Part shown: piece by piece, positions 54,753 through 63,459 of the stretch | Numbering within the stretch: position 1 is the stretch's first letter | How the letters are laid out: every line of letters begins with the position of its first letter | Origin: Oscillospiraceae bacterium | Lineage (GTDB): Bacteria; Bacillota; Clostridia; Oscillospirales; Ruminococcaceae | Direction: 5' to 3' | Assembly (NCBI GenBank): GCA_902362965.1 | Contig: CABIYQ010000010.1 | Location: forward strand, 35,222 to 99,221 | Length of the DNA stretch: 64,000 bases | Position numbers and translations under genes: made by a program | The notes under the pieces: generated by a model | What the model saw: the letters and a program-made list of their open reading frames with translations, nothing else | Databases searched by the model: none | What the model was told of the DNA's origin: nothing

Positions 54753-55183
54753 AAGACTTCCTCCATATCTTCCGTGAAATAACGAATCGGCGTATGCCTG
54801 CGTTTTGCCCACTTGATCTCCTGTGCCATGCCCTCAGAAACATGACTGCCGAATACCCATAATTCCACACATTTGGTCAGCATCACATAATTCATGAACA
54901 TTGCCGTCTGCCGTTCTTCACCAAGTGTATCGTCCATAAATTGTGGAAAAAGCAGATGAGGTGCAAAGGGAATACTGTGATGTCTGACGGCAAAACGGCT
55001 GTATTTACGTGCATTTTCAATGTTCTCATTTGTATTGCCACGATAGGGAGAACAGATATATACCAGAGGGCGAAAGGCGGCTAATCGCCGTGCTTTCCGT
55101 TCCTCGCTCTCAAGTCTTTTCATTGCTTCAAATTCTGTAGGCGAGAAATATCCCTCGCTGTTATGTGTCGATGCCAAACTCAT
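54749..55183 (-). CDS. Phage-type DUF4406 protein (deoxyribosyltransferase-like)
   Basis: 144 residues. The core RPLVYICSPYRGNTNENIENARKY with HHSIPFAPHLLF and KCVELWVFGSHVSEGM matches DUF4406, related to nucleoside 2-deoxyribosyltransferases. The N-terminal 40 residues are charged and helical. ATG overlaps the polymerase stop as ATGA with GGAGG upstream. Phage replication neighbourhood; complete but probably a relic. Confidence 0.75.
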   Translation of the reverse strand: MSLASTHNSEGYFSPTEFEAMKRLESEERKARRLAAFRPLVYICSPYRGNTNENIENARKYSRFAVRHHSIPFAPHLLFPQFMDDTLGEERQTAMFMNYVMLTKCVELWVFGSHVSEGMAQEIKWAKRRHTPIRYFTEDMEEVF

Positions 55184-56517
55184 CCCTCCAGTTCCTCTAA
55201 ATTTCCAAAAGACTCTCCGGCAGATGCTTCCGCCACAAGTGGCAGATCAAACTCAGGAAACGGCTGCTGTTCCATACATTCACGAATAAAAATTACCGCT
55301 TCATTTAGCTTTTCCTTCGGAATAATAAATGTCAGTTCATCATGGATCTGCAATATTGGTTTCAGCCAAGGACGTGACGGCAGTCCCTCTAAAATACGCA
55401 CGATCGCAAGTTTCAGAATATCCGCAGCCGTTACCTGAATCGGTGTATTCAATGCACAGCGTTCCGCAAAGGATTTCAGTCCCCAGTTTTCACTGCGGAT
55501 ATTCGACAGATAACGTCTGCGTCCCAGCCATGTTTCGATATACATTTTTCCTGCGGCATCACGTTTTGTTTCTTCTTGCCACGTTGTCAGTGCAGAGTAT
55601 CCGGATTTTAGGTTTCGGATAATGGCTTCACACTCGTCCACGGATTTTTCCACACCAGCCTTGAATTTCAACGTACTTTGCAGTCCTTTCGGAAACAATC
55701 CGTAGAATGTGCCAAAGTTTACGTTTTTGACGATAGTACGCTGTTCCTTGTACTCCTTGCGGTGCTTGTCCTGTGCTTCTTCATAGGTACAACTGAAAAT
55801 AACGGACGTAGTCGCAGCATGGATATCACCGCCATTTTTGTAGGTTTCCATCATGGTTCTGTCACGGCAGTAGAATGCTCCCACACGCAGTTCAATCTGT
55901 GAAAAATCCAGTGACAGGATAAGATGATCTTCCGGTGCTTTGATAAAGTTTCGTACTCTGATAGGGTCATTACTTTTGCGGGGAAGATTCTGGGCCTTGG
56001 GTGTCTTACAGTTCATACGTCCCGTTTCCGTAGAAAGTGCAAAGAAATCCGGATGAATCCTGCCTGTTGCAGAATTCAGATATTTCAGGTATCCGTCAAT
56101 GTAGGTGGACTTGATCTTGCTCCATTTTCGACATTCCTGCACCAACGTGAATAATGACGAAAGTTCAGGGCGATTTGCATCGCACCATTCTTTTAGCATG
56201 ATCATGGAAGCGTCATCTGCCGCTTCTTTGTTGGATGCAGTTACTTTCATAACAGGCAGTTTCAAGGTCTGATACAGATAATCCTCGAACGCCTTTGTAC
56301 CACAGTTTGCTCCGATTTCAACATCACCGATAAGCATAATTATCTCGTTCCTGATACGCTGCATTTGCTGTTCTGCTTCCTGCTGACGGGACTTCATCAA
56401 GTCTGCATCTACAGGCACACCGTTGTGTTTCATAATACCAAGATACACTGCTGTAGGTGTGTTGCTTGACACGCAAACTGCAAAAAAATGACAAGCAAAC
56501 TGCAAAACTTTTGACAC
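55180..56517 (-). pseudogene. Phage family A DNA polymerase lacking its N-terminus
   Basis: About 430 residues of polymerase domain: LSLDFSQIELRVGAF (motif A), RTIVKNVNFGTFYGLFPKG (motif B) and ILQIHDELTF (motif C). The fold is complete from MKHNGVPVDADL on, but the 3'-5' exonuclease portion that phage enzymes carry upstream is missing. The frame's first ~25 codons come from the repeats at 56468-56522. Truncation is therefore at about 56450-56470. Order polymerase, DUF4406, primase is that of a phage replication module. Confidence 0.78.
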
Positions 56518-56522
56518 GCAAA
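56468..56522. repeat. 21-23 bp tandem direct repeats
   Basis: TGACACGCAAACTGCAAAA starts at 56468, a one-mismatch copy (TGACAAGC...) at 56489 and a partial copy at 56512. Iteron-like spacing at the broken edge of the phage fragment. Confidence 0.7.
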
Positions 56523-56529
56523 ATAAAAA

Positions 56530-56570
56530 AAGACCGTTTAAAGGTATATTTTTTCCTTTAAATGGTCTTA
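56530..56570. terminator. Terminator-like hairpin
   Basis: AAGACC-TTTAAAGG paired with CCTTTAAA-GGTCTT, loop with T-run. Confidence 0.7.
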
Positions 56571-56614
56571 ATTTCTAACCGATATTAAAAAAACTTTCTT
56601 CATCTTGAAATACT

Positions 56615-56647
56615 AAAAACCGGCAGGAAATGATCCTGCCGGTTTTT
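56615..56647 (-). terminator. Terminator after the transglutaminase-dockerin remnant
   Basis: AAAACCGGCAGGA/TCCTGCCGGTTTT stem with a 5-nt loop. Confidence 0.88.
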
Positions 56648-56650
56648 CAT

Positions 56651-57475
56651 TTATTGTTTATTAAATTTCTGCCTTAATACAACGAGATCAAAAGTATCAA
56701 CAACACCATCATAATTTAAATCAGCTAAAATGGCGTCACCTTTATTTATTGAACCATTACCTAAAAGATAATTTTGCAGAAGAATTAAGTCGGTGGCATC
56801 GATAGTTCCATCTTTATTTATGTCTCCTAACATATAATTGGATAACGGAACAGGACCATAATCATATGTAAATAATATTGTAGGACAACTTAAACTCCAA
56901 GACGAGTGAGCACCACCTAAGGCTTCCACTTGAGAATCACTTAAAAGGAAATAATCATATTTGCGATTGCCTACACCTTTTCCATCATCCCATGTAGCAT
57001 CAACATGAAAATAATGATCTCCCAGTTTTATTATATTCCATCCATGAACTCCTGATTTAACAACAAAATATGACTCTATTCCGGCAGCTTTGGTTAACAA
57101 GTAATATGCTCTGGCATATCCGTCACATACCGTTGTACTATACAAAAAAGCCGAATAGTCAACATGATTCTTTAAATCTGATGTTGTTTCATGGTCATAA
57201 TCTACAGCATCGCAAAGCCAATCATGCAAGGCTTTGGCTTTCTGTGTATCATTCATTGAACTGTTCGTATAATCTGAAACCACTTTAGAAGCAAATGCGC
57301 TTGTATATATATTCATAAAACCTACATTATTTGACCTTCCAAATTGATTTATAACAAAATCATGTAATTCCCCATCAAATAGAGGATATTGATTCTTTGG
57401 AGGTATAATAGTAACCTTTTTTCCATTAATATAATTTAAATTTGTACACTCATCAAATGCAGATGAATCTGAGGT
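56651..57475 (-). pseudogene. 5'-truncated transglutaminase-dockerin surface protein
   Basis: About 275 residues remain. They begin inside an LRR repeat (SDSSAFDECTNLNYI), then a transglutaminase-like domain with the triad intact: Cys in TTVCDGYARAYYLL, His in GVHGWNII, Asp in FHVDATWDD. A C-terminal type I dockerin has LGDINKDGTIDATD and ADLNYDGVVDTFD. The upstream signal peptide and most repeats are gone, replaced at about 57475 by the antisense XRE gene. It was a cellulosome-type secreted protein. Confidence 0.8.
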
Positions 57476-57480
57476 GATAT

Positions 57481-57717
57481 TTGTTGAAGCTGCAATTAAG
57501 ACTGCGGGATTTGAGAGAGAACAATGGTATGTCCCAAGCTGAAATGGCGAAACTGCTGGGATGCTCTCAGCAGACCTATTCCCGATATGAATCCCATACC
57601 ACAGAAATTCCGCTGGAATTCCTGATTTTTCTTGCCAATTACTATGATACCAGCGTGGATTATCTGCTTGAAATAACAAATCATGATGAAGCTTATCCCA
57701 GAAATAACGTAAAATGA
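57481..57717 (+). CDS. XRE-family DNA-binding protein
   Basis: 78 residues. Helix-turn-helix: LRDLRENNGMSQAEMAKLLG and CSQQTYSRYESHTTEIPLEF, then LANYYDTSVDYLL, the usual small Cro/CI-like unit. Start TTG at 57481 or 57484, with GAGGTG upstream lying right at the junction with the dockerin remnant. Probably brought in with the event that cut that gene. Confidence 0.75.
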   Translation: MLKLQLRLRDLRENNGMSQAEMAKLLGCSQQTYSRYESHTTEIPLEFLIFLANYYDTSVDYLLEITNHDEAYPRNNVK

Positions 57718-57725
57718 CCGTCAAC

Positions 57726-57780
57726 AAAAAATCCCACCGAAAGAGAACTCTACAATTCTCCATCAGTGGGACTTATTTTT
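57726..57780. terminator. Terminator after the XRE gene
   Basis: TCCCAC...GTGGGA outer arms with an inner AGAG/CTCT pairing and T-run ACTTATTTTT. Confidence 0.6.
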
Positions 57781-59035
57781 ATATTTTCGCTTTTAACTTT
57801 TCCAGTTCATCTATAAAAGCTGAACGTCTTGGATAATTCTCTTTTAATTTCTCAATTAAGGGCATTACATCAGCTCCGCAATTGAATAATTTCTTGATTT
57901 CTCTGCAAACATTTTTATACTGCTGTCGATTAGATGACTGACTTGCATGACGTTCGATTTCTGTTATACACAGCGGAAAAGTAACATCCGAATATTTATT
58001 TCCAAACTTTTCTGCATAACAAAGAGCAATGGAAGGATACTTTTTCATATGCTCCAATAAACGAAACTCCTGGTTCTCCTTCCATAAAATATCTGCAAAA
58101 CTTTCATAGGAAACAGAATGTTCCAGTTCGTTAAGCAAAACCGAACTTTCCTGTTCCCATCTGCCGGATCTCTGAAGAAGCTCCTTATACATACCATAAT
58201 ATTTCGCTTCATGCCTATCAACAAGCAATTCATGAACCAGGTTTATCTTAGCCTCATCATTTTCTGATTTCTCGTATACTTCAAGCAGTAATTCAAACCA
58301 CTCTCCTGCCCAAAAATTATCTCGTTCTTTTTCATCTATGATTTCATTACATAACTTTTCAGCGTGAGAATAGTTTTTACTTTCTATTGCCATTTGAACA
58401 GCAACTTTACGCACATCATGATACTACAAATTTTTGTTTGCATATTCCTCCGCAGCACAAGTTCCATCGACAGCTCTGATTGCTTTTATTCTCACAAGAC
58501 AATTCCATTCCTTGTAAGTGGAATATTTCTGATTTTTACGTTTGTCGACAATTTCATCAAGAATCCCGTACAGCTTTAAAACATTTTCCTTTGTAGATAA
58601 ATTCGCCGCAGAAATCAGTATAGAATAAGAAAAATCCTCCCAATCATCAAAAGCTGTATTCTGACTGTCATTAAGCGCCTGCGAAAAAATCTCAGAAGCC
58701 TCCGCCGTACCTTTTATTTCTTCTGAATTGCAGATTTTTTCCATCAGCTCTTCAGCCTGCCACTGTACATCATTGACACATCCGGAACTGTTGTCACCTT
58801 TGCTTGCCAGTTTTGCATTATTCATGACAACCAGAGTTATCATCGAAAAAGCAAGAAAATATTCACCCTCATAGACAAATTTCTCAGCCTCGTTCAGAAT
58901 CTCCATGAAAGTATTACAGATGTCGATGCACCCGTAATATCCAATAGAACCTTGTTTCGTACCACGCCGTTTCGCATCAGCTATTTTTGCACGAGTCTCT
59001 GACATTGTTGTTTTATATTTTTCTGATTTTGACAT
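57779..59035 (-). pseudogene. Helical repeat protein split by an in-frame TAG
   Basis: One minus-strand frame of 418 sense codons from ATG at 59035 to 57779 is interrupted only by TAG at 58426-58424. The flanking codons read EEYANKNL-stop-YHDVRKVAVQ without frame change. Both halves are rich in paired helices with acidic loops (AEKLCNEIIDEKERDNFW), like TPR/alpha-solenoid proteins. I do not recognise the family. A single base change from an amino-acid codon explains the break; the second half has no ribosome site of its own. Confidence 0.65.
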
Positions 59036-59040
59036 AGTTT

Positions 59041-59133
59041 TTACTTCATTCCTTCAAAGATATCAGTACAGCCCTTGTGATTTCCAGACTGTCGGTATGT
59101 ATCGCTATCGTAGACAAACATGATTTTTGTCAT
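59041..59133 (-). CDS. 30-residue peptide overlapping the YunG-like gene
   Basis: ATG overlaps the preceding stop as ATGA and opens MTKIMFVYDSDTYRQSGNHK and GCTDIFEGMK, ending 5 nt before the next gene start. It may be a remnant of a larger protein or simply a coupling ORF. No family recognised. Confidence 0.35.
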   Translation of the reverse strand: MTKIMFVYDSDTYRQSGNHKGCTDIFEGMK

Positions 59134-59561
59134 TTCATATACTCCGCCAGTGCCTTTTTCAAAAACTCATATCGTAAGCGTTTTTCTTCTTTTACAAAAT
59201 GGACCTCCCGAAACTGCTCAGGATTATTTTCATATACAAGATTCTCATCCCCGAACTGCTCGCTTGTCAGGTCAAAAACACAGTCGCCGATCACATTGTA
59301 ACAATGATAATTGCCGCCGTCACGCAGTATTCCATAAACTTTTCCACCGAAAATATCCTGCACCAGAAATGCGGTTATGGAGCATTGTCCGAGAGTTTTG
59401 TTATCCGGTGTCCAGTTATCCCTTAATCTTGGAGCACAGGTGTCTGCAGACCATATTTGCGATAGAGCATCATATAAGTCAAGCGGTGAATGAATTTTCG
59501 GATATGTGTTGTTGATCGGTTTCACCGTTGCCGTTTCCCAGCCGTAAAAATAATATTTCAT
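59130..59561 (-). CDS. YunG-like family protein
   Basis: 143 residues with the YunG pattern: DNKTLGQCSITAFLVQD, FGGKVYGI and GGNYHCYNVIGDCVFDLTSEQF. A conserved Cys and two His suggest a papain-like or transglutaminase-like fold, but function is unknown. AGGAGG lies 6 nt before the ATG at 59561. Confidence 0.8.
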   Translation of the reverse strand: MKYYFYGWETATVKPINNTYPKIHSPLDLYDALSQIWSADTCAPRLRDNWTPDNKTLGQCSITAFLVQDIFGGKVYGILRDGGNYHCYNVIGDCVFDLTSEQFGDENLVYENNPEQFREVHFVKEEKRLRYEFLKKALAEYMK

Positions 59562-59608
59562 GTAGACCTCCTTAATTAAACACCAATCCTTCTGAAAATC
59601 ATTTGTCA

Positions 59609-60547
59609 TTATTTTGTATACAAAATCCAGACTGAACCGTCTTTCATATTCTTACATTCAAGCATTCTAAACTCTGTCAAATCTGAATCAAAGAACAGCG
59701 GTTTATCATCTTTATCCGTAACAATCGGAGCGATAACCTGACTGATATTGTCAACTGCTCCCGCACGAAGAAATGCACCATTGATAATACTTCCACCTTC
59801 AAGAAGCAACTTTTTGATTCCGAAAATGATGTAAAGCTTATTCAAGGCAAGATTGATATCAATATCATCTTTGCCTGCAAAAATGTAGGAAACTCCGATA
59901 CTGCGATAATAAGCAAGCATTTCCTTTGGCGTTTTTTCACTCAACACCTCAATGATATGACAGTCATCATAACCGAGATCATCATCATGAATTTTGCTGT
60001 CCATCCAGCCGACTTTGCCATGGCGATCAAATGATACTGCGTAATAATCGTGCTTCTGAGCAACATAATCCTCATAGGGAATATCCGCACCGGAAAACTC
60101 AGATAAATTCGGCTTGAAGCCATTGGTAAAGCTTGATTCCATTGTTACCCGACCGCAGGCAAAGGCATCGCCTTTCAGCTTTCTGTTCAATTCGTAGTAG
60201 GTTTCACTTACCTGTGTGCCGACTTTCCCAAAGAGAAAATCTCCGGTCACTTTTCCGTCTATCGAGGTCACCATATGGCATATCACAAGCGGACGCAAAC
60301 CATGTTTCTCAATATATTTTTGTGCGTAAGAACAAATGGCTTTTACTTCTCCACCTCTTGCATTGATTTCATTCAGACAAAGACGCATCAGTTTTCCTGC
60401 AATCCCCTGTCCTTGCATTGACTCATCAACCTTTGTTGATTTTATCTCGTAGACATTATTTTCTCTTTTCGGGAAAATAATCTTTCCTACTTCTTTGCCG
60501 TTATCGTCAATACAGCTTATTTTGCTTTCAGAAGTTAAAAATTTCAT
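59609..60547 (-). CDS. GNAT-like / RibD C-terminal reductase fusion
   Basis: 312 residues. Residues 1-83 form a small N-acetyltransferase-like (YidJ-type) domain with the acetyl-CoA loop MQGQGIAGKLM and end CSYAQKYIEKHG. Residues 84-312 are a RibD_C/dihydrofolate-reductase-like domain: LVICHMVTSIDGKVTGDFLF, FACGRVTMESS, LLLEGGSIINGAFLRAGAVD. Each part normally stands alone, so this is either a natural fusion or the scar of a deletion. Start ATG follows the fic stop by 7 nt; ribosome site weak. Confidence 0.8.
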   Translation of the reverse strand: MKFLTSESKISCIDDNGKEVGKIIFPKRENNVYEIKSTKVDESMQGQGIAGKLMRLCLNEINARGGEVKAICSYAQKYIEKHGLRPLVICHMVTSIDGKVTGDFLFGKVGTQVSETYYELNRKLKGDAFACGRVTMESSFTNGFKPNLSEFSGADIPYEDYVAQKHDYYAVSFDRHGKVGWMDSKIHDDDLGYDDCHIIEVLSEKTPKEMLAYYRSIGVSYIFAGKDDIDINLALNKLYIIFGIKKLLLEGGSIINGAFLRAGAVDNISQVIAPIVTDKDDKPLFFDSDLTEFRMLECKNMKDGSVWILYTK

Positions 60548-60554
60548 TTCAATG

Positions 60555-61556
60555 TCACTTCTTCCGATATTTCTGATTTTTACTGTTTGGCTTATCTGGA
60601 ATTGTACGTTCAATCAATTTCTTATCAAGTGCAGGAGTCAGGTAATTCTTTCTGAAAGTCGGACGGTGCGACAATCCAAGACGCTTCATGATCTCAGCAG
60701 CTGAAAGTTCCTCATTCCCTAACACAGAAAGCAATCTGTTGATCGGATTATCTTGATCGGTTACTTGGTCGCTGTCTTGATCGGTTGATCGACCAACAAC
60801 CGTTGTATCTTTAAGAGTGTCCCGAATAATTTCAAGCATAAGATCTACAAATACAGCACTGTCTGCCGCTTTATCCGACTTTCCGAGTGCATCATAATAT
60901 TCTGCCTGTTTTGACTGAATCAATTCCTCAACAGGCAGCCAGAAAAACAATTCCTTCCACTGTCCAAGCAAAAGACTATGCCACATTCTGCCCATGCGAC
61001 CATTCCCATCCTGAAATGGATGAATAAACTCAAATTCATAATGGAAAACGGCACTTTTTATCAATGGATGCATCTCAGAATTTTGATACCAATTGAACAA
61101 ATCCTGAATCAGTTTTGGTACAAGATGAGCAGGCGGAGCCATATGAACAAGTCTGTCACCGTCAAACACTCCAACTCCACCGGAACGGAATTTTCCATTC
61201 TCAGGAACAAGTCCTTGCATCATCAGCTTGTGAGCAGTCAGAAGATCTTCCACAGATTCTGGATTCAGACGAAGCATCATTTCATATGCTTCATAGGCAT
61301 TCTGTACTTCTTTTATATCGTTCGGATTTCCCAGCACACGTTTTCCATCCAGAATCGCTGTAACCTGATCTAAAGATAACGAATTATGCTCAATAGCGAG
61401 TGATGAATGAATCGTTCTGATTCGATTTTCACGTCGAAGGTGTGGGCTGATGATCCCTTCCTGCAATACTGTGATTCTTCCGACCTGCTCGCTGATTTCT
61501 GCAAGAAGTGTAATAGTTCTGTCCGTCATATGAAATGGTGGTTTATATTCGCTCAT
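60555..61556 (-). CDS. Fic-domain AMP-transferase-type protein
   Basis: 333 residues. Fic motif HPFQDGNGRMGR at 179-190 is complete, including the catalytic His. An N-terminal inhibitory-helix motif of the S/T-x3-E type appears at S52-E56 (SSLAIEHN), as in self-inhibited class II Fic proteins. A Gln/Asp-rich linker (DQDSDQVTDQD) leads to a winged-helix C-terminal domain. Its ATG overlaps the XRE stop as ATGA, so it may form a regulator-effector or toxin-antitoxin-like pair. Confidence 0.9.
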   Translation of the reverse strand: MSEYKPPFHMTDRTITLLAEISEQVGRITVLQEGIISPHLRRENRIRTIHSSLAIEHNSLSLDQVTAILDGKRVLGNPNDIKEVQNAYEAYEMMLRLNPESVEDLLTAHKLMMQGLVPENGKFRSGGVGVFDGDRLVHMAPPAHLVPKLIQDLFNWYQNSEMHPLIKSAVFHYEFEFIHPFQDGNGRMGRMWHSLLLGQWKELFFWLPVEELIQSKQAEYYDALGKSDKAADSAVFVDLMLEIIRDTLKDTTVVGRSTDQDSDQVTDQDNPINRLLSVLGNEELSAAEIMKRLGLSHRPTFRKNYLTPALDKKLIERTIPDKPNSKNQKYRKK

Positions 61557-61837
61557 TTGATTGTTCCTCTTACTGTATTCGGCATAATTTCATAGGGGTT
61601 TATTTTAAGAACACTGCAAATCGACAGTCCGATTCTCATGCTTGCACTGGAAAGACCTCTTTCATTTGTTTCAAAACGTTGATACTGCCTAAGCTGTATC
61701 CCCGCCTTATCCGCTACTTGCTGCTGCGTTAGCCCCAGCATTTCTCTTCTGTCACGAAGAATACCTCCATCGGTTTGCACGGTAAGATATCCAGGTACAT
61801 CGGATTTTTGCATTTGTATCGGAATAAAATCTGTCAT
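61553..61837 (-). CDS. XRE-family regulator of fic
   Basis: 94 residues: HTH LRDRREMLGLTQQQVADKAG and IQLRQYQRFETNERGLSS, then a short C-terminal tail. ATG at 61837 has GAGGG about 8 nt upstream. It is translationally coupled to fic and its promoter carries two operator palindromes, as expected of an autorepressor/antitoxin. Confidence 0.85.
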   Translation of the reverse strand: MTDFIPIQMQKSDVPGYLTVQTDGGILRDRREMLGLTQQQVADKAGIQLRQYQRFETNERGLSSASMRIGLSICSVLKINPYEIMPNTVRGTIK

Positions 61838-61855
61838 AATGTAACCCTCCTCATT

Positions 61856-61907
61856 TACGACCACGCGGTCATAAATATAGTATACGACATATTGGTCGTA
61901 TTGTCAA
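61856..61907 (-). promoter_or_regulatory. xre-fic promoter with twin operators
   Basis: Minus strand TTGACA (61907-61902), 17 bp, TATACT (61884-61879). Operator 1 TACGAC-N6-GTCGTA (61883-61900) fills the spacer; operator 2 TACGACC-ACGC-GGTCATA (61856-61873) lies 27 bp downstream over the leader. Confidence 0.85.
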
Positions 61908-61950
61908 GATGTTATACAAAGAAGTTTTTCAAAAAAATTTCTATAACCCC

Positions 61951-62014
61951 TTGACAAAGAGACGCAAGTGTGCTATAATGCAAATATGCTTGTAAGCACT
62001 ATTGCTAATAAGCA
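61951..62014 (+). promoter_or_regulatory. xre-immA promoter with twin operators
   Basis: TTGACA (61951-61956), 17 bp, TATAAT (61974-61979). Two related 12-bp palindromes, TGCTTGTAAGCA (61987-61998) and TGCTAATAAGCA (62003-62014), follow at 16-bp spacing. Confidence 0.82.
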
Positions 62015-62117
62015 TATCAGATTCACCATTGTGAATGAATATTACGCCCCTGAATGATGAAAATGTAATAAATGAAATGAAAGTGAATGGGCGATTGAAA
62101 AAGTAAAGGTGAACATT

Positions 62118-62492
62118 ATGATGAATTCTTATCAAAATTTCGGAGAGTTTCTCCAGAAAAAACGTGAAGAAAAGCAAATTACACTTCGCAAAATGGCAGA
62201 ACTGTTAGGTTTTTCAGCACCATTCTTAAGTGATGTTGAAAAAGATCGAAGAAATCCACCGGATATGAAAAAACTGTCAATGCTTGCAGAAATCCTGCAA
62301 TTGTCAGAGGAAGATAAATCTCTGATGCTTGACCTTGCCGGAAAGAAACGTAATTCTGTCGCACCGGACTTGCCGGAGTACATCATGGAAAGAGATTATG
62401 TGTCCGCTGCACTGCGTACAGCACGTGATCTGGATGCTGGTGAAGAGGAATGGATGCAATTTGTCGAAGAGCTGAAAAAGCGAAAAGGATGA
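62118..62492 (+). CDS. XRE-family regulator (mobile-element type)
   Basis: 124 residues: HTH FGEFLQKKREEKQITLRKM and ELLGFSAPFLSDVEKDRRNP, typical of ICE/phage regulators paired with ImmA metalloproteases. ATG at 62118 with AAAGGTG about 9 nt upstream; a GTG three codons earlier is less likely. Its stop overlaps the start of the immA remnant. Probably binds the operators at 61987-62014. Confidence 0.85.
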   Translation: MMNSYQNFGEFLQKKREEKQITLRKMAELLGFSAPFLSDVEKDRRNPPDMKKLSMLAEILQLSEEDKSLMLDLAGKKRNSVAPDLPEYIMERDYVSAALRTARDLDAGEEEWMQFVEELKKRKG

Positions 62493-62957
62493 TCTTCAAT
62501 ATATATAGTCCATGTTTCCAAACGAAAAAGAGCGGTGTACCTGTTTTAACAATATATCGTGGAGTTTCAACCTGATATTTTGAAAAATCCCTCTCCTGTC
62601 GATATTGATGGATTTCTTGAAAATTATCTTGGTACCACTCCGGATTACCATAATGGCATCTATCTTGGTATGACTGTATTTCATGATACAAACTGCATTC
62701 CGGTTTATGACTTGGCAAACAATCGTGCAGAATACATCAGTGCAAAAGCTAATACGGTGATTTTCGACAGTCGCTTGCTGGAAGAAAATCAGGAACACCG
62801 ATATAGGTTTACTGCAGGTCACGAAGCAGGTCATGTTGTATTTCACACACCGTATTTTGCATATGATCCGAATCAACGCAATCGTCTTTTAACTAATCAA
62901 CTATTACAGCGGGTTTTCCGCCCGCTGTTTATTTATATCCATCATGCAAGCTATTAA
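62489..62957 (+). pseudogene. Frameshifted and truncated ImmA/IrrE metallopeptidase
   Basis: The gene starts at 62489, overlapping the XRE stop as ATGA, with MIFNIYSPCFQTKKSGVPVL. It shifts frame near 62555-62565 (TATCGTGGAGTTT) and continues in frame +1 with EFQPDILKNPSPVDIDGF. The zinc motif HEAGH is present in FTAGHEAGHVVFHTPYF. After YDPNQRN the family sequence ends and about 20 unrelated codons follow. Two independent lesions; such enzymes normally cleave the partner repressor. Confidence 0.75.
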
Positions 62958-62984
62958 GCTTATATCGTAACAAAGGAGGCATCT

Positions 62985-63191
62985 ATGAATAAATCAAAAC
63001 CTAACATGATTTACACGCCAAAATTGAAAATTCCGCTTGGTGAGATCATTTTAAAACAAAATGGTTCTCATGTATTGAAAATCAAAAAGCCTAATAAATC
63101 GGAATACGAGGAAATCACGATTGATTCCCTGATGTCTCTGATTTACAGCAGCAAAAATGAAGATAATACATACAGGGATTCCGATTTCTGA
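62985..63191 (+). CDS. Hypothetical protein of mobile-element type
   Basis: 68 residues, basic N-terminal half (MNKSKPNMIYTPKLKIPLGE) and acidic end. AGGAGG lies 6 nt before ATG. No known domain. It lies between the ImmA remnant and a terminator. Confidence 0.5.
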   Translation: MNKSKPNMIYTPKLKIPLGEIILKQNGSHVLKIKKPNKSEYEEITIDSLMSLIYSSKNEDNTYRDSDF

Positions 63192-63251
63192 GAAACCCGT
63201 ATTCTTCAAATAGACAAGCTCAAAACGAGCTGAACCGATATACCGAGTTCT

Positions 63252-63306
63252 GCCGGCTGAGCATTCGATAGACTATGTTCTACGAATGTTCAGCCGGCTT
63301 TTTCTT
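63252..63306 (+). terminator. Terminator downstream of the hypothetical gene
   Basis: GCCGGCTGA-CATTCG paired with CGAATG-TCAGCCGGC, followed by TTTTTCTTTT. Confidence 0.88.
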
Positions 63307-63385
63307 TTCACAAGGTGCAAATCGTTATGGATCATATAAGACTGATATCTCACTCAAATCAAATTGTGAATATTTTGTAAACTCC

Positions 63386-63418
63386 ATTCAAATAGGAAAA
63401 AACCTTTCCTATTTGAAT
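63386..63418. repeat. Perfect 14-bp inverted repeat
   Basis: ATTCAAATAGGAAA and TTTCCTATTTGAAT with a 5-nt loop. It lies 40 bp upstream of the broken HTH gene; no long T-run follows, so operator or element end is as likely as terminator. Confidence 0.6.
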
Positions 63419-63459
63419 TTTACAATGATTTCAGACAAAGGGAAAGGAGGCGAAAGGCT

